A DNA stretch of 64,000 nt from Halovenus salina (GCF_026410925.1 NZ_CP112972.1:1612001-1676000); one strand, 5' to 3'; positions 10,886-20,706 are shown, counted from the stretch's first letter. Notes: generated from the sequence alone by a model not told the origin. Numbers and translations are program-made.

Positions 10886-11935
10886 ATGAACGGTTACCGC
10901 CTCGCCAAGCCGCTGTTGTTCCGACTGTCCCCAGAGACCGCCCACTGGGCGATTCACGAGTTACTTGAGACGGTCCAGCAAACGCCGCTGCTCTCGTTGC
11001 TGTCCCGACAGTACAACGTCGAGGACGAGCGTCTCGCGGTGTCAGCGTTCGGCCAAGAGTTCCCGAACCCAGTTGGGCTGGCCGCGGGCTTTGACAAGAA
11101 CGCCGAAATCCCACGGGCGATGGCCGCACTTGGCTTTGGCTTCGTCGAGGTCGGCGGTGTCACCGCTCAGCCACAGACGGGAAATCCCCGCCCGCGCATG
11201 TTCCGCCTCGCCGAAGACGAGGGGTTGATCAACCGGATGGGACTGAACAACCACGGCGCAGCCACCGTCGGCAACCGTCTCGCCGAGGAGAGCGTCAATG
11301 TCCCCTTGGGTGTCAACATCGCCAAGAGCGAACACGTCGACCCAGCAGACGCGCCGGCGGATTACTGCGAAACCTACGACGCAGTCGGGGCTGCCGACTT
11401 CTTCGTCGTCAACATCTCGTGTCCGAACTCCCAGGGCTTTGCAGAGCTCCAGAACCGCGAGTCAATGGCAGAGATTGTCGGTGCACTCGACGACCGCGGA
11501 GCCTCACCGTTGCTCGTGAAGCTCTCACCGGACCTCCCGGAACCCGCAGTCGACGACGCTCTCGCCATCGTTGAAGAGTTCGACCTCGACGGTGTCGTTG
11601 CAACCAACACGGCGACAGAGCGTCCGGCTTCTCTCGACTCACATAACCGCAGCGAGACAGGCGGCCTCTCCGGAAAACCAATCGAGTCACGCGCGACCGA
11701 GATGGTGCGCTACGTCGCCCGCCGGACAGACGTGCCGGTCGTGGGCGTCGGGGGCGTCTCGACCGCGGCCGACGCCTACCGCAAGATTCGTGCGGGCGCG
11801 AGCGTCGTTCAACTCTACACCGGCTTAGTCTACCGCGGGCCTGCAGTCGCACGAGAGATAAACCAGGGACTGCTCTCCCTGCTCGACCGCGACGGGTTCG
11901 AGAGCGTCGAGGATGCAGTGGGCGCAGACCTCTAG
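10886..11935 (+). CDS. pyrD: Dihydroorotate dehydrogenase (quinone), class 2
   Basis: This 349-residue FMN enzyme oxidises dihydroorotate to orotate in pyrimidine synthesis, passing electrons to membrane quinone. Family features include the N-terminal amphipathic region for membrane contact (about 1-40), NPVGLAAGFDKN (about 60-71), VEVGGVT, the catalytic-loop region NISCPNSQG with the class 2 Ser in place of the class 1 Cys, LLVKLSPD with the FMN lysine, and VGVGGVSTA with YTGLVYRGP near the C-terminus. The ATG at 10886 is preferred over the far upstream in-frame start, which overlaps the AbrB-like gene. Its TAG overlaps the stop of the opposite gene in a shared CTAG. Confidence 0.95.
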   Translation: MNGYRLAKPLLFRLSPETAHWAIHELLETVQQTPLLSLLSRQYNVEDERLAVSAFGQEFPNPVGLAAGFDKNAEIPRAMAALGFGFVEVGGVTAQPQTGNPRPRMFRLAEDEGLINRMGLNNHGAATVGNRLAEESVNVPLGVNIAKSEHVDPADAPADYCETYDAVGAADFFVVNISCPNSQGFAELQNRESMAEIVGALDDRGASPLLVKLSPDLPEPAVDDALAIVEEFDLDGVVATNTATERPASLDSHNRSETGGLSGKPIESRATEMVRYVARRTDVPVVGVGGVSTAADAYRKIRAGASVVQLYTGLVYRGPAVAREINQGLLSLLDRDGFESVEDAVGADL

Positions 11936-12504
11936 TTTTGCTGGTGGAGTTCCGCGAGTGTCTCCTTCACCTTCTCGTTTTCGAACGCATCCACAGTGTG
12001 TTCTAGGCGCTCTCTGAGTTTCTCCCGTCGCTGAGTGAGTTCGCGGAGTTCGTCGTCGTCGACACCCTCCTGTGCGGCGAGGAGTGCATGTTTTCTTGTT
12101 TCTGTCTGGTACCGCTCGAACAGTGTCTGATATCGACCGAACAGAATCTGTTGTTTGACCGTATCTAGCAACTCTGATTTCGAAACTGGCTTTGTGAGAT
12201 AGCTGTCGAACTCCATCTCGATGATGCTTGCGTCAGGGTTGACCGCAGTCACCATGATGACCCGACAGTCGAGATTCCAGTCCCTGATGAACGCAAGCAC
12301 TTCGTCGCCCGACACCTCAGGCATACGGCGGTCGAGCAACACGATGTCGACATCGTCGTCGGCTTTCAGTAGTGCTTCCGGTCCACCCTCAGCAACCCGG
12401 GTCCGGAACCGTTCACCTTCGAAGTACATCTCGTAGGTAGCACAGACCTCTGGTTCGTCGTCGACGATGAGAACTGTAATCGGCCCTCTTGACACCATGG
12501 ACAT
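11932..12504 (-). CDS. HalX-type response regulator
   Basis: The receiver domain (about 8-125) has the acidic pocket VDDEP, phospho-acceptor Asp58 in LLDRRMP, a Thr in MVTAV and the Lys of YLTKP. A HalX-like helical domain follows (about 125-190: RYQT repeats, then a charged coiled coil). HalX regulators are specific to haloarchaea and lack a DNA-binding helix-turn-helix. HalX may mediate contact with other signalling proteins. No kinase gene is adjacent. The ATG at 12504 or the second ATG at 12498 could be the start. Its stop shares CTAG with pyrD. Confidence 0.9.
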   Translation of the reverse strand: MSMVSRGPITVLIVDDEPEVCATYEMYFEGERFRTRVAEGGPEALLKADDDVDIVLLDRRMPEVSGDEVLAFIRDWNLDCRVIMVTAVNPDASIIEMEFDSYLTKPVSKSELLDTVKQQILFGRYQTLFERYQTETRKHALLAAQEGVDDDELRELTQRREKLRERLEHTVDAFENEKVKETLAELHQQN

Positions 12505-12587
12505 ACATTATAGCTGAAGCATTAAATGTGCAACCCACGCCCTGTAGAACCGAGCTATCTTTTAGCGGGGCAACACAACAGCCAGCT

Positions 12588-13739
12588 ATGCAACTGCGCT
12601 CACCAGGACCGACCGTCGGCGTCGTCGGCGGCGGCCAACTCGGCCGGATGCTCGGCGAGGCCGCCGCGCCGCTGGGTATCGACCTTCTCGTCTCTGACCC
12701 GACCCCCGAAGCCCCGGCAGCACCGGTCGCACGCGATCAGGTCGTCGGCACGTTCGACGACGAAGCGACCATCCTAGAGCTCGCCGAGCAGGCGGACTAC
12801 CTTACCTTCGAAATCGAACTCACGGACCCGGACGCACTCGAACGCGTCTACGAGGAGACCGGAACGCCCGTTCACCCGGCTCCGGCGACGCTACGGACGA
12901 TTCAGGATAAGCTCGTCCAGAAGCGCCGACTGTCCGAGGCCGGTGTACCGGTGCCCGCGTTCCGCGCAGTCGACTCCCCCAGGGAGCTTCGGGAAGCCCT
13001 GGAGGTGCTTGGCTATCCGGCTATGCTCAAGGCCCGGAAAGGAGGGTACGACGGGCGAGGGAACGTTCCCGTGGAGTCGCCCACGGACGTCGAGACAGCG
13101 TTCGAGGCAATCGACGGGCCGGCGATGGTCGAGGAGTTCGTCGACTTCGAGCGCGAACTAGCGGTGATGGCCTGTCAGGGCGAGGGTGAGGTCAACACCT
13201 TTCCCGTAACTGAGACGATACACGAAGCGGAGATTCTGCGCCAGATGGTCTCACCGCCCCGAGCCGACAGCGCGGTACAGGAGCGTGCCACCGATGTCGC
13301 TCTGGAGGTCCTCGACGTACTTGAGGGAAGAGGCGTCTTCGGCATCGAACTGTTCGAGACAGTCGAAGGCGAAATCCTGCTCAACGAGATTGCGCCGCGC
13401 CCGCACAACTCCGGACACTGGACTATCGAGGGCTGCCACACCTCACAGTTCGAACAGCATCTCCGGGCCGTCACAGGGCGCCCACTGGGAACGACGGAGC
13501 GGCGCTGTCCGACGGCCTCGGCGAACATTCTCGGCGACGTTGACCGCGAGCCTGCCCAGCTTCGTGGCGTCGAGAGCGTTCTTGAGCGAGAGCGGGCCGC
13601 GCTGCACTGGTATGGCAAAGAGGAGGTGTACCACCTCCGGAAGATGGGCCATGTCACACTTCCCGGCGACGTGTCTGCCGACAGCACAGCCCTGCTCGAG
13701 GATGTCGAAGCCTGTGTGACGCCACTAACCTTCGACTAG
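12588..13739 (+). CDS. purK: 5-(carboxyamino)imidazole ribonucleotide synthase
   Basis: This 383-residue ATP-grasp enzyme makes N5-CAIR from AIR, bicarbonate and ATP in purine synthesis. The N-terminal Rossmann-like part carries VGVVGGGQLGRM. The ATP-grasp core has MLKARKGGYDGRGN, EEFVDFERELAV and NEIAPRPHNSGHWT. The start at 12588 gives the family N-terminus. The frame is open further upstream into the divergent regulator, which is not likely coding. No purE follows. The purA gene lies 36 kb away in the same window. Its TAG shares a CTAG with the opposite small gene. Confidence 0.95.
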   Translation: MQLRSPGPTVGVVGGGQLGRMLGEAAAPLGIDLLVSDPTPEAPAAPVARDQVVGTFDDEATILELAEQADYLTFEIELTDPDALERVYEETGTPVHPAPATLRTIQDKLVQKRRLSEAGVPVPAFRAVDSPRELREALEVLGYPAMLKARKGGYDGRGNVPVESPTDVETAFEAIDGPAMVEEFVDFERELAVMACQGEGEVNTFPVTETIHEAEILRQMVSPPRADSAVQERATDVALEVLDVLEGRGVFGIELFETVEGEILLNEIAPRPHNSGHWTIEGCHTSQFEQHLRAVTGRPLGTTERRCPTASANILGDVDREPAQLRGVESVLERERAALHWYGKEEVYHLRKMGHVTLPGDVSADSTALLEDVEACVTPLTFD

Positions 13740-13978
13740 GACTGGTCGAGTAACTCGTCTATCGTCGCCGCTACGTCGCGGTCCTCATCGAGCCCGAACG
13801 TCTCTTTGAGGCCAGCGCGTTCGATTTCGTCTTCGAGCTCCCACGGCGAGACGCTCGCCGCTTCGGCGGCCTCGTGGATGCTGGCGTCACTGAGCGCAAA
13901 GAGGCCGAACGCGGTTGCCACCTCGGTGCGTATATCCTCGGGTGTCTCCCCGCCGCTCACAGTGCCGTCCTCTGACAT
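13736..13978 (-). CDS. Small helix-turn-helix-like haloarchaeal protein
   Basis: This 80-residue acidic protein has predicted helices and a motif like a helix-turn-helix: LSDASIHEAAEAASVSPWELEDEIERAG (about residues 26-53, given by position). The pattern recalls UPF0175-type antitoxin folds, but the match is weak and no partner toxin is adjacent. It might equally be a stand-alone regulator. The ATG at 13978 is preferred because the upstream extension is not acidic and overlaps the surE promoter region. Confidence 0.55.
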   Translation of the reverse strand: MSEDGTVSGGETPEDIRTEVATAFGLFALSDASIHEAAEAASVSPWELEDEIERAGLKETFGLDEDRDVAATIDELLDQS

Positions 13979-14075
13979 GTGGAGTAGTACCCGACAGATA
14001 CTCTTGAAACTAGTGTCTGGCTGTCGATACAAGCAGGAGCGCTAGCTTGATTGTACTCCCACACCGACAACCGGT

Positions 14076-14873
14076 ATGGACGACTTGGACGTGCTGTTGA
14101 CGAACGACGACGGCATCGAGGCGACTGGGCTACAGGCGCTCTATGAGGAACTGTCTGAGGTGGCTGACGTAACGGTCGTCGCTCCCGACAGCGACCAGAG
14201 TGCTGTCGGGCGAGCTATCTCACACTCTGTGACGGTCCGGGACCACGAGCGCGGCTACGCCATCGAGGGAACACCCGTCGACTGTGTCGTTGCTGGGCTC
14301 TCGACGCTGGTCCCAGAGACGGATATCGTCGTCTCGGGCTGTAACCGCGGGGCGAACCTCGGCCACCACACGCTCGGCCGGTCGGGGACCATTAGCGCCG
14401 CGGTCGAGGCGGCGTTTTTTGGTGTCCCTGCGATAGCCGTCTCGACGTACGTCCCCGCCGACGAGTTCGCCTACGGCACGGATTTCACCGAGGTCGAGGT
14501 GCCCGCACACCAGTACGCCGAGGCGGTGCAGGCAGCGCGGTTCCTGCTTGAACGCACCCGCGACGAGCCCGTCTTCGAGCACGCCGACTACCTCAATGTC
14601 AACGCCCCGATAACCGACCGGGCGACTGGCGAGATGGCTCTCACCCGGCCAGCACACACGTACCGGATGAACGCCACACGTGAGGGCGACACCGTCAAGC
14701 TCGAAGACGACATCTGGGAGATGATGGCAGACGGCTCGGTACCCGACGGAGCGGGAACCGACAGACGAGCAATCATGAACAATACGGTCAGTGTCTCTCC
14801 GTTGACGGCACCACACACGACCGAGCACCATGACGAGCTTGAGCGGCTCATCGGCGACTACCCGCCCTCATAG
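14076..14873 (+). CDS. surE: 5'/3'-nucleotidase SurE
   Basis: This 265-residue metal-dependent phosphatase removes phosphate from nucleoside monophosphates and related compounds. The metal site and fold motifs are seen: LLTNDDGIEA (6-15), VVAPDSDQSA (34-43), SGCNRGANLG (about 88-97) with the catalytic Asn, and a GTISAAVEA stretch. The C-terminal region includes the usual NVNAPI strand. The gene is single, between the small helix-turn-helix gene and a kinase gene 184 bp downstream. Confidence 0.95.
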   Translation: MDDLDVLLTNDDGIEATGLQALYEELSEVADVTVVAPDSDQSAVGRAISHSVTVRDHERGYAIEGTPVDCVVAGLSTLVPETDIVVSGCNRGANLGHHTLGRSGTISAAVEAAFFGVPAIAVSTYVPADEFAYGTDFTEVEVPAHQYAEAVQAARFLLERTRDEPVFEHADYLNVNAPITDRATGEMALTRPAHTYRMNATREGDTVKLEDDIWEMMADGSVPDGAGTDRRAIMNNTVSVSPLTAPHTTEHHDELERLIGDYPPS

Positions 14874-15056
14874 TGGTTATTGCGGTACTGTTCAGACCTG
14901 TTTTCGTGAATCGCTCGTGTTATCAGCTGAGAGGAAGGATAAGCGAAACCATGGCGCTGACAGCTCGCAATAAGCAGTAGCAGGCGAATAGCCACTAATT
15001 TTCGTGGGAGATGAAGAGAAACTCTTATCCACCACAAATTTTTAGGATGGCCTAAA

Positions 15057-16280
15057 ATGGCCAACCACACCGAGCAGCTCGTTGGGACGCTGTTTCGTGT
15101 CCTGTCCGAAGAGGGTCACCCGGAGCTCCAGCAGGCACTGCTCGAGGTGTACCAGTCACAGGCAACAACCGATCGAGGAGAACTGACGGAGAATCTGTTT
15201 TCCGAGCTAGTTGCGATTTTACACGAACATGTTGAGACACAGGCCCAGATAGAGATACTGACGACGGCAGTCGAGCGTCTGTTGAGCCGTCTGACCGCCA
15301 TCGTCGATGCCGCTCCGGTGGCGATGCTTGTCGTCGACGCCGACAACGAGATACAGGTCTGGAACGACGGTGCCGAGCGGATATTTGGGTGGAGCGACAG
15401 CGAGGTTCGACGGCGGTCGTACGGGGAAGTGCTCGGGGCGACAGCAGAGACGACAGAGATACTCACCCGCCTCCAGAACGGCAAACAGCTTCACGGGGTC
15501 GAGACACAACACGTCGACAGACACGGGACACGTCTCGACGTTCGAATTTGGGCTGCCCCGGTCCAGACTCACGACACAGAATCAACGGGGGGTGTGTGTA
15601 TCGTCAGCGATATCACAGCACAGAAACAACGCGAGCAGCGCCTCGCTGTGCTCAACCGCGTGCTTCGTCACAACATACGCAACGACGTGAACGTCCTTCA
15701 GGCACATCTCGACATGTTGGCCGAAGAATACGAGAGCGAGAACGACCACATTCAGGTTATGGAGAAACGGATCACTAATATCGTCGAGTTGAGTCAGGCC
15801 GCACGGAACATCGAACAGCTCAAAGACGACGAAACAGAGCAGACGATTATCGAGTTGGGACCGGTCCTCCAGGAGCGCGCCGAGCAACTCCGCGTCGAGT
15901 CACCAGCAGCACGCGTCTCGTGTGAGGTCCCCGGGTCGCTTCCTGTCGTTGCCCACGAACTGCTCCCGTATGCGTTTGACAACGTCCTCGATAACGCAAT
16001 CGAACACAACAGCTCGGCGCAGCCAACTGTGTCTGTCTCGGCCGCGGGGAACTCGTCCCGAAACCGAGTCACAGTCAAGATCAGTGATAACGGACCGGGC
16101 CTGCCGTCGACAGAACGGGAGGTTCTCACGGCCGACACCGAGACGGCACTCACCCACAGCAGCGGCCTCGGCCTGTGGCTCACCCGCTGGATAGTCCGCA
16201 GCTCTGATGGGTCGATTACGGTCGAAGAAAGCTCCACCAGCGGAACGACCATCTCGGTATGTCTCCGACAGGCTGGATGA
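15057..16280 (+). CDS. PAS-domain histidine kinase
   Basis: This 407-residue soluble kinase has a helical N-terminal region of unknown role (1-75), one PAS domain (about 80-195, with NEIQVWNDGAERIFGW), an H-box RVLRHNIRND with phospho-acceptor His205, an N-box DNAIEHN, a G1 box DNGPGLP and a G2 box SGLGLWL. No membrane segments are seen, so the signal is likely internal. The start ATG follows an AT-rich stretch (15038-15050) with a TTTTTAGG box. The next gene is convergent, and no response regulator is adjacent. Confidence 0.9.
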   Translation: MANHTEQLVGTLFRVLSEEGHPELQQALLEVYQSQATTDRGELTENLFSELVAILHEHVETQAQIEILTTAVERLLSRLTAIVDAAPVAMLVVDADNEIQVWNDGAERIFGWSDSEVRRRSYGEVLGATAETTEILTRLQNGKQLHGVETQHVDRHGTRLDVRIWAAPVQTHDTESTGGVCIVSDITAQKQREQRLAVLNRVLRHNIRNDVNVLQAHLDMLAEEYESENDHIQVMEKRITNIVELSQAARNIEQLKDDETEQTIIELGPVLQERAEQLRVESPAARVSCEVPGSLPVVAHELLPYAFDNVLDNAIEHNSSAQPTVSVSAAGNSSRNRVTVKISDNGPGLPSTEREVLTADTETALTHSSGLGLWLTRWIVRSSDGSITVEESSTSGTTISVCLRQAG

Positions 16281-16310
16281 GCGAGCACAGTCGCAGTATT
16301 ACAGAGGACA

Positions 16311-16760
16311 TTACGACGTTGTACCGCCCTCGTGCCCGGCCGAATCTGTGAGAAACCGTTCCGCGAGTTCTGGCGAGGGGACCATACACTGGTCACGTTT
16401 GCCGAACCAGTCGTACCGTCGTTCTGCGACGAGCCCATAGACCCAGTCACGCAGGCGACGTGGGAGGAAACGGAGCGGCCAGAGCAGCCGATACCCCCCG
16501 CCGAGATGTCTCCCGGCGCGAAGCACGGCGGTTGACTCTGTGTAACACCGGTCACCATCGATGAGGACGACAGAGTCGAGATGGCCAGGGTCGAGCCCGT
16601 GCTCGGCCAGTAGCGCCCCGGCAGCCTCGGACTGCAGCGGCGCAAAGCGAAAGACACCCTCTGGGTCGCGTTCGATGACGAACTGAACCCACCAGTTACA
16701 GAGATTACAGACGCCATCGAACAGGAGAATTGGCCCCTCATCGCGTACGTTGCTCATCAT
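16311..16760 (-). CDS. DCC-family (DUF393) thiol-disulfide oxidoreductase-like protein
   Basis: This 149-residue protein begins with the DUF393 signature ILLFDGVCNLC (about 11-21), with the CxxC pair, then FAPLQSEAAGALL and a VVLIDG strand. The C-terminal part is basic (LRFLPRRLRDWVYGLVAERRYDWFG), which is typical of the family. DCC proteins are thioredoxin-like and are thought to act in thiol exchange, but no substrate is known. Two ATGs in a row start the frame. The second, at 16757, is equally good. Confidence 0.88.
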   Translation of the reverse strand: MMSNVRDEGPILLFDGVCNLCNWWVQFVIERDPEGVFRFAPLQSEAAGALLAEHGLDPGHLDSVVLIDGDRCYTESTAVLRAGRHLGGGYRLLWPLRFLPRRLRDWVYGLVAERRYDWFGKRDQCMVPSPELAERFLTDSAGHEGGTTS

Positions 16761-16924
16761 TTACATTGAAGGGACGAACCAAATTGAGCGTTATGGCCGC
16801 TCGACCGAGACGGCCTCCAAAGAGAGAAAATACCTACGAAGGAAAGGTGTTCATGTGTCATCACTAGCCATATACTCGATAGTTTCCAACCATTTATGCA
16901 TCCTGCTACAGAGGTACTAGTTAC

Positions 16925-18439
16925 ATGAGCCAAAGGGTGGAGACGTCCCGGTTACGAGGCGAGTTTCCAAACCCGGAAACAGCGCCCAACGTCGTGTACA
17001 ATCCCACATTCGACCAGCTGCGAGAGTTCGCGGACGGGGACGAGACGACGACCGAGTACGGCAGTCCACGGTATGTAAGCGAGCAGAAATCCAGGAGTGC
17101 AGACCACACGAAAAACCTTATCGACGACGAGTTCTCGGAGGCGGACTGGACGGCAATCGAATCGTCGCTGACTGCGTTCGACGAGCGCGAGTTCGTCTGT
17201 CTCGACAGGCAGGTCGGCCGCCATCCGGAGACGGCATTTACTTGCCGTCTGTTCGTTCCACAGGAGTACGCCCGCATTGCGCTTGCGTGGGGAAAGCTTC
17301 TCGAACCTGCGGAGGGTGAGCCGGATTTCCAGACGCTACAGTTGCCCGAATGGGACGAGCACGAGGACACCGAGCGCCGGATTCGAATCCTTCCGGACGC
17401 AGGACTGACATTCGTGCTCGGCAGCGACTACACCGGCGAAGCAAAGAAGTCGTTCCTGCGCCTGTTCATGCTGCGCGCCAAAGAGCAGGGTGGGCTCGGC
17501 CTCCACGCAGGGAGCAAACGCGTCACCATCGAGCGTGAGGATGGCCTGGAGACGGTTGGACAGGCATTCCTCGGCCTGAGCGCGACCGGCAAGTCGACGC
17601 TGACCGGCCACGGCTGCTGGCTCGACGAGCCAGAGGGTGCGGAGATGCTCCAGGACGACGTCTGTGCACTCCTTCCGGACGGTCAGGTGACCGGCAGCGA
17701 GGGACAAGGCCTGTACATCAAAACGGACGGCCTCGACCGCGACGAACAGCCGGCGCTGTACGACGCCGCGACACACGAAAGCGCCGTCTTCGAGAACGTC
17801 TGGGTCGACGACGACACGGTTGATTTCGACAACACGTCGCTGACGAGCAACGGTCGGGCAGTCATCCAGCGCGGCCAGCTCGATTCGGCGTCCGAGGATA
17901 TCGACCTAGCGGGGGTCGACCAGGTGTTCTTCATCACCCGCAACCCAATGATGCCCCCGATTGCCCGCCTCGACGACCGCCAGGCCGCCGTCGCCTTCAT
18001 GCTCGGCGAATCCATCCAGACGAGCGCAGGCGACCCCGACGCGGCCGGCGAGTCGATTCGCGTTGTCGGCACCAACCCCTTCATCATCGGACCGGAAGGC
18101 GAGGAGGGCAACCGCTTCCGAGACCTCATCGCCGACAACGACGTCGAGTGTTTCGTGTTGAACACCGGCCACATCGGACCGGCCAAGGCCGATATCGGCG
18201 TCCGCGAGTCGGTTGGCATCCTCGTCGCTGCGGCCCGTGGCAACATCGAGTGGGAGTACGACGAGCGAATGGACCTCGACCTTCCGGACGAGGTGCCTGG
18301 CATCAACATCGACGCCTTCTATCCGCCGGACCACTACGAGGAGTTCGACCGTGAACTCCACGACCTCCGCGAGGAACGCCTGGAGTTCCTCCGGCAGTTC
18401 GAGACGCTCCGTGACGATATCGTCAACGCCGTCTACTGA
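16925..18439 (+). CDS. pckA: Phosphoenolpyruvate carboxykinase (ATP)
   Basis: This 504-residue enzyme converts oxaloacetate and ATP to PEP, ADP and CO2, and opens gluconeogenesis. Seen are CLDRQVGRHPE (about 95-105), YTGEAKKS with the metal-site lysine (about 159-166), the kinase-1a P-loop GLSATGKST (about 218-226), a metal site in LQDDVCAL, and a C-terminal adenine-binding region near GHIGPAKADIG. The ATP type is found only in part of the Halobacteria. Here it would serve growth on organic acids, which fits the lactate block at 38-48 kb. A mobile-element remnant lies 31 bp downstream. Confidence 0.95.
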   Translation: MSQRVETSRLRGEFPNPETAPNVVYNPTFDQLREFADGDETTTEYGSPRYVSEQKSRSADHTKNLIDDEFSEADWTAIESSLTAFDEREFVCLDRQVGRHPETAFTCRLFVPQEYARIALAWGKLLEPAEGEPDFQTLQLPEWDEHEDTERRIRILPDAGLTFVLGSDYTGEAKKSFLRLFMLRAKEQGGLGLHAGSKRVTIEREDGLETVGQAFLGLSATGKSTLTGHGCWLDEPEGAEMLQDDVCALLPDGQVTGSEGQGLYIKTDGLDRDEQPALYDAATHESAVFENVWVDDDTVDFDNTSLTSNGRAVIQRGQLDSASEDIDLAGVDQVFFITRNPMMPPIARLDDRQAAVAFMLGESIQTSAGDPDAAGESIRVVGTNPFIIGPEGEEGNRFRDLIADNDVECFVLNTGHIGPAKADIGVRESVGILVAAARGNIEWEYDERMDLDLPDEVPGINIDAFYPPDHYEEFDRELHDLREERLEFLRQFETLRDDIVNAVY

Positions 18440-18470
18440 GAACAGCCGTTTTCTCCCGTCCGTGCGGACA

Positions 18471-18985
18471 GTTGACATCCTCCTCCGCCTGAAGGCGGGA
18501 GGAATCCCGAGCGGTGGGAGTTTCAGGTACGCAGTCCAGTCACCGGACTCCCACACCTTTCGGGCACGGATAGTCCCACAACATCGGAGTGGTGGACTAC
18601 TGGCCATGCCAAGTGGCCGTTACCTATCTTCGACCGTGTACGGCGTCCCGGTGTTGTTTTTGCCACGGGGACGCCAGCAGGCGTCGGCAGAGTCGAGGGT
18701 ATCGTCTCTCGTGCTTTCAGCAGTCGGCAGAGACACACCCTTCAAAGATGTGGCGTTCACCGCCTGCCTTTTCGGATATTGCCTCGTTTCGTGGGCGGAC
18801 AGGCCGCCTCCGCAGGACGGTTCGGAATCCGCTCCGTTCCGACCGATTCCTACCTTACAATAGGACGGCCTGTCACTTAACTTTCTCCGTCTGAAACTCA
18901 GGACAGGCGCAAAGACGGTAATTTGCATCTCTGAGTGACGGCGCGTATCCACGCCGTGAACGGCGTGGTATTGCGCCTGTTCCGC
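18471..18985. mobile_element. Non-coding palindrome-flanked element (PATE/IS200-IS605-derived MITE-like)
   Basis: This gene-free stretch of about 515 bp lies between pckA and ggt. The left end has TTGACATCC followed by an imperfect palindrome (18478-18502, CCTCCGCCTGA then AGGCGGGAGG). The right end has a longer hairpin (18940-18977): outer GGCGC/GCGCC, inner CCACGCCG-TGAA-CGGCGTGG. Subterminal hairpins with dissimilar sequences and no inverted terminal repeats are the mark of IS200/IS605-type ends. The length and lack of coding fit the palindrome-associated transposable elements described in haloarchaea. No transposase gene is present in the window. The exact ends are estimates. Confidence 0.55.
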
Positions 18986-19013
18986 CTATAATCGAACGAG
19001 AAGCTGACCGTCG

Positions 19014-20630
19014 TCAGTACCCCGAGACCTGTCCGTCCTTCCGGGGTTCAGTTGCACCCGAAAGCGTCCCCTCGTTGTTCCTGACTGCCTGTGCGCCACC
19101 GAACAGTCCCGGATACAGAACACGCACGTCGTGTCCCTTGCGTGCGAGTTTGGTCGGCACGCCCTCGTGCATGTGTTCTTCGACGGCAAGTGTCCCTTCC
19201 TCGCGGTAGCGCCACCGTGGCGCGTCAAGTGCAGCCTGCAGTGGCATCTCGTAATCGACGAGATTCGAGATGAGTTGGACGTGCCCCTGCGGTTGCATGT
19301 ATCCACCCATCACGCCAAAGGCGAGCCAGTCGTCCTCGCCGAGCTTTGCCAGGCCGGGCACGAGGGTATGGAAGGGCCGTTTCCCGCCTTCGAGGCTGTT
19401 GGGATGGTCCGGGTCCAGCGAGAACGACGCCCCGCGGTTCTGGAGAGCGATACCCGTCTCGCCGGCGACGAGGCCGCTCCCGAAGCCGGCAAACCGGGAG
19501 TTGATGTACGAGACGACGTTGCCCTCGTCGTCGGCGACACAGAGGAGAACGGTGTCAGCGTCCTCGCCGGTCGCCCCGGGCGTTCCAACGTCGACGTCCG
19601 AGATGGGGGAATCGCCAATTTTTGCTGCGCGCTCGCGGGCGTACTCCTTCGAGTGGAGTGGGGGGACGTTCTCGTACTCGGGATCGGTGACGTGGTAGTG
19701 GCCGTCGTGGAAGGCGAGTTTCATCGCCTCGGCGAAGGCGTGGACGCGTTCGGGGGAGTCGTACGAGTGGTCGCCGGCCCCGATTTCCTCGGCGATGTTG
19801 AGCGCTTCGAGCGCGAGCTGGCCCTGGTTGTGAGGGCCGAGCTCGAATATCGTGGTGCCGTTGTAGGTCGTCGACAGCGGGTCGGGCCACTCGACCTCGA
19901 AGGCCGCGAGGTCGTCAGTCGTCATGAACCCACCCTTGTCCTGGAGTTCCTCGACGATTTCCTCGCCGATAGCGCCCTCGTAGACGGCGTCAGCGCCCTC
20001 CTGGGCAATCTGTTGCATCGACTCGCCAAGCCGCGGGAGTCGGGCGGTCTGACCCACGTCCGGAGCCGCGCCGTCGAAGAGGTAGGCCTCGCGGGCGTGG
20101 TCGTCCTCGAAAAGCTCCTCGGCGTGTTGCCACTGCGCCGAGACGACCTCGGTAACGGGGTAGCCGTCGAGTGCGTAGCCGATTGCAGGGTCGAGTACGT
20201 CCGCAAGCGAGAGTCGACCGAGCTCTTCGACGGTCGCCTCCCAGCCGCGGGCGGTGCCGGGGACGGTGACGGTGTGGGGACCGTGCATCGGCATCGAGAC
20301 GTCTGCGGGGGCCTCGTCCTCTCCGGCGACCCGCTCGCGGACGCCCTCGATTGTGGCCGCCTCGGGCGCACCGCCGGAGGCTCGCATCGCGCCCACCTCA
20401 CCGTCGGCGGTGCGGTAGCAGGCGAAGACGTCACCGCCGAGACCGGTGCTCGTGGGTTCGACCACGTTTAGCGCGGCTGCGGTGGCGACGGCAGCGTCGA
20501 AGGCGTTCCCACCGTCGCGCAGTATCTCGACGCCAGCCTCTGCCGCGAGGGGCTGGCTGGTGGCGACGACACCGTTTGGCGCGTAGACTGTCGACCGACG
20601 CGAGTCGAAGCTGTCGATATCCGGGTCCAT
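19014..20630 (-). CDS. ggt: Gamma-glutamyltransferase
   Basis: This 538-residue Ntn hydrolase precursor has nucleophile Thr360 in DADTVLLCVADDEGN, where self-cleavage makes the small subunit. Other family marks are NAFDAAVAT, TGLGGDVFACYR, the N-terminal oxyanion region and GGYMQPQGHVQ near the end. It transfers or hydrolyses gamma-glutamyl groups. No signal peptide is seen, so it is likely cytoplasmic, unlike many bacterial enzymes. Haloarchaea use gamma-glutamylcysteine as main thiol, and a GCS2-type ligase lies at 61201, so turnover of that thiol is a reasonable role. Confidence 0.93.
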   Translation of the reverse strand: MDPDIDSFDSRRSTVYAPNGVVATSQPLAAEAGVEILRDGGNAFDAAVATAAALNVVEPTSTGLGGDVFACYRTADGEVGAMRASGGAPEAATIEGVRERVAGEDEAPADVSMPMHGPHTVTVPGTARGWEATVEELGRLSLADVLDPAIGYALDGYPVTEVVSAQWQHAEELFEDDHAREAYLFDGAAPDVGQTARLPRLGESMQQIAQEGADAVYEGAIGEEIVEELQDKGGFMTTDDLAAFEVEWPDPLSTTYNGTTIFELGPHNQGQLALEALNIAEEIGAGDHSYDSPERVHAFAEAMKLAFHDGHYHVTDPEYENVPPLHSKEYARERAAKIGDSPISDVDVGTPGATGEDADTVLLCVADDEGNVVSYINSRFAGFGSGLVAGETGIALQNRGASFSLDPDHPNSLEGGKRPFHTLVPGLAKLGEDDWLAFGVMGGYMQPQGHVQLISNLVDYEMPLQAALDAPRWRYREEGTLAVEEHMHEGVPTKLARKGHDVRVLYPGLFGGAQAVRNNEGTLSGATEPRKDGQVSGY

Positions 20631-20706
20631 AGGCCGGGTTGGAGCCTCGTCATCAAAGATGTTGAGCTACCTTCCGTACAGACGACAGGAACGGCCCGCC
20701 AGGGTG

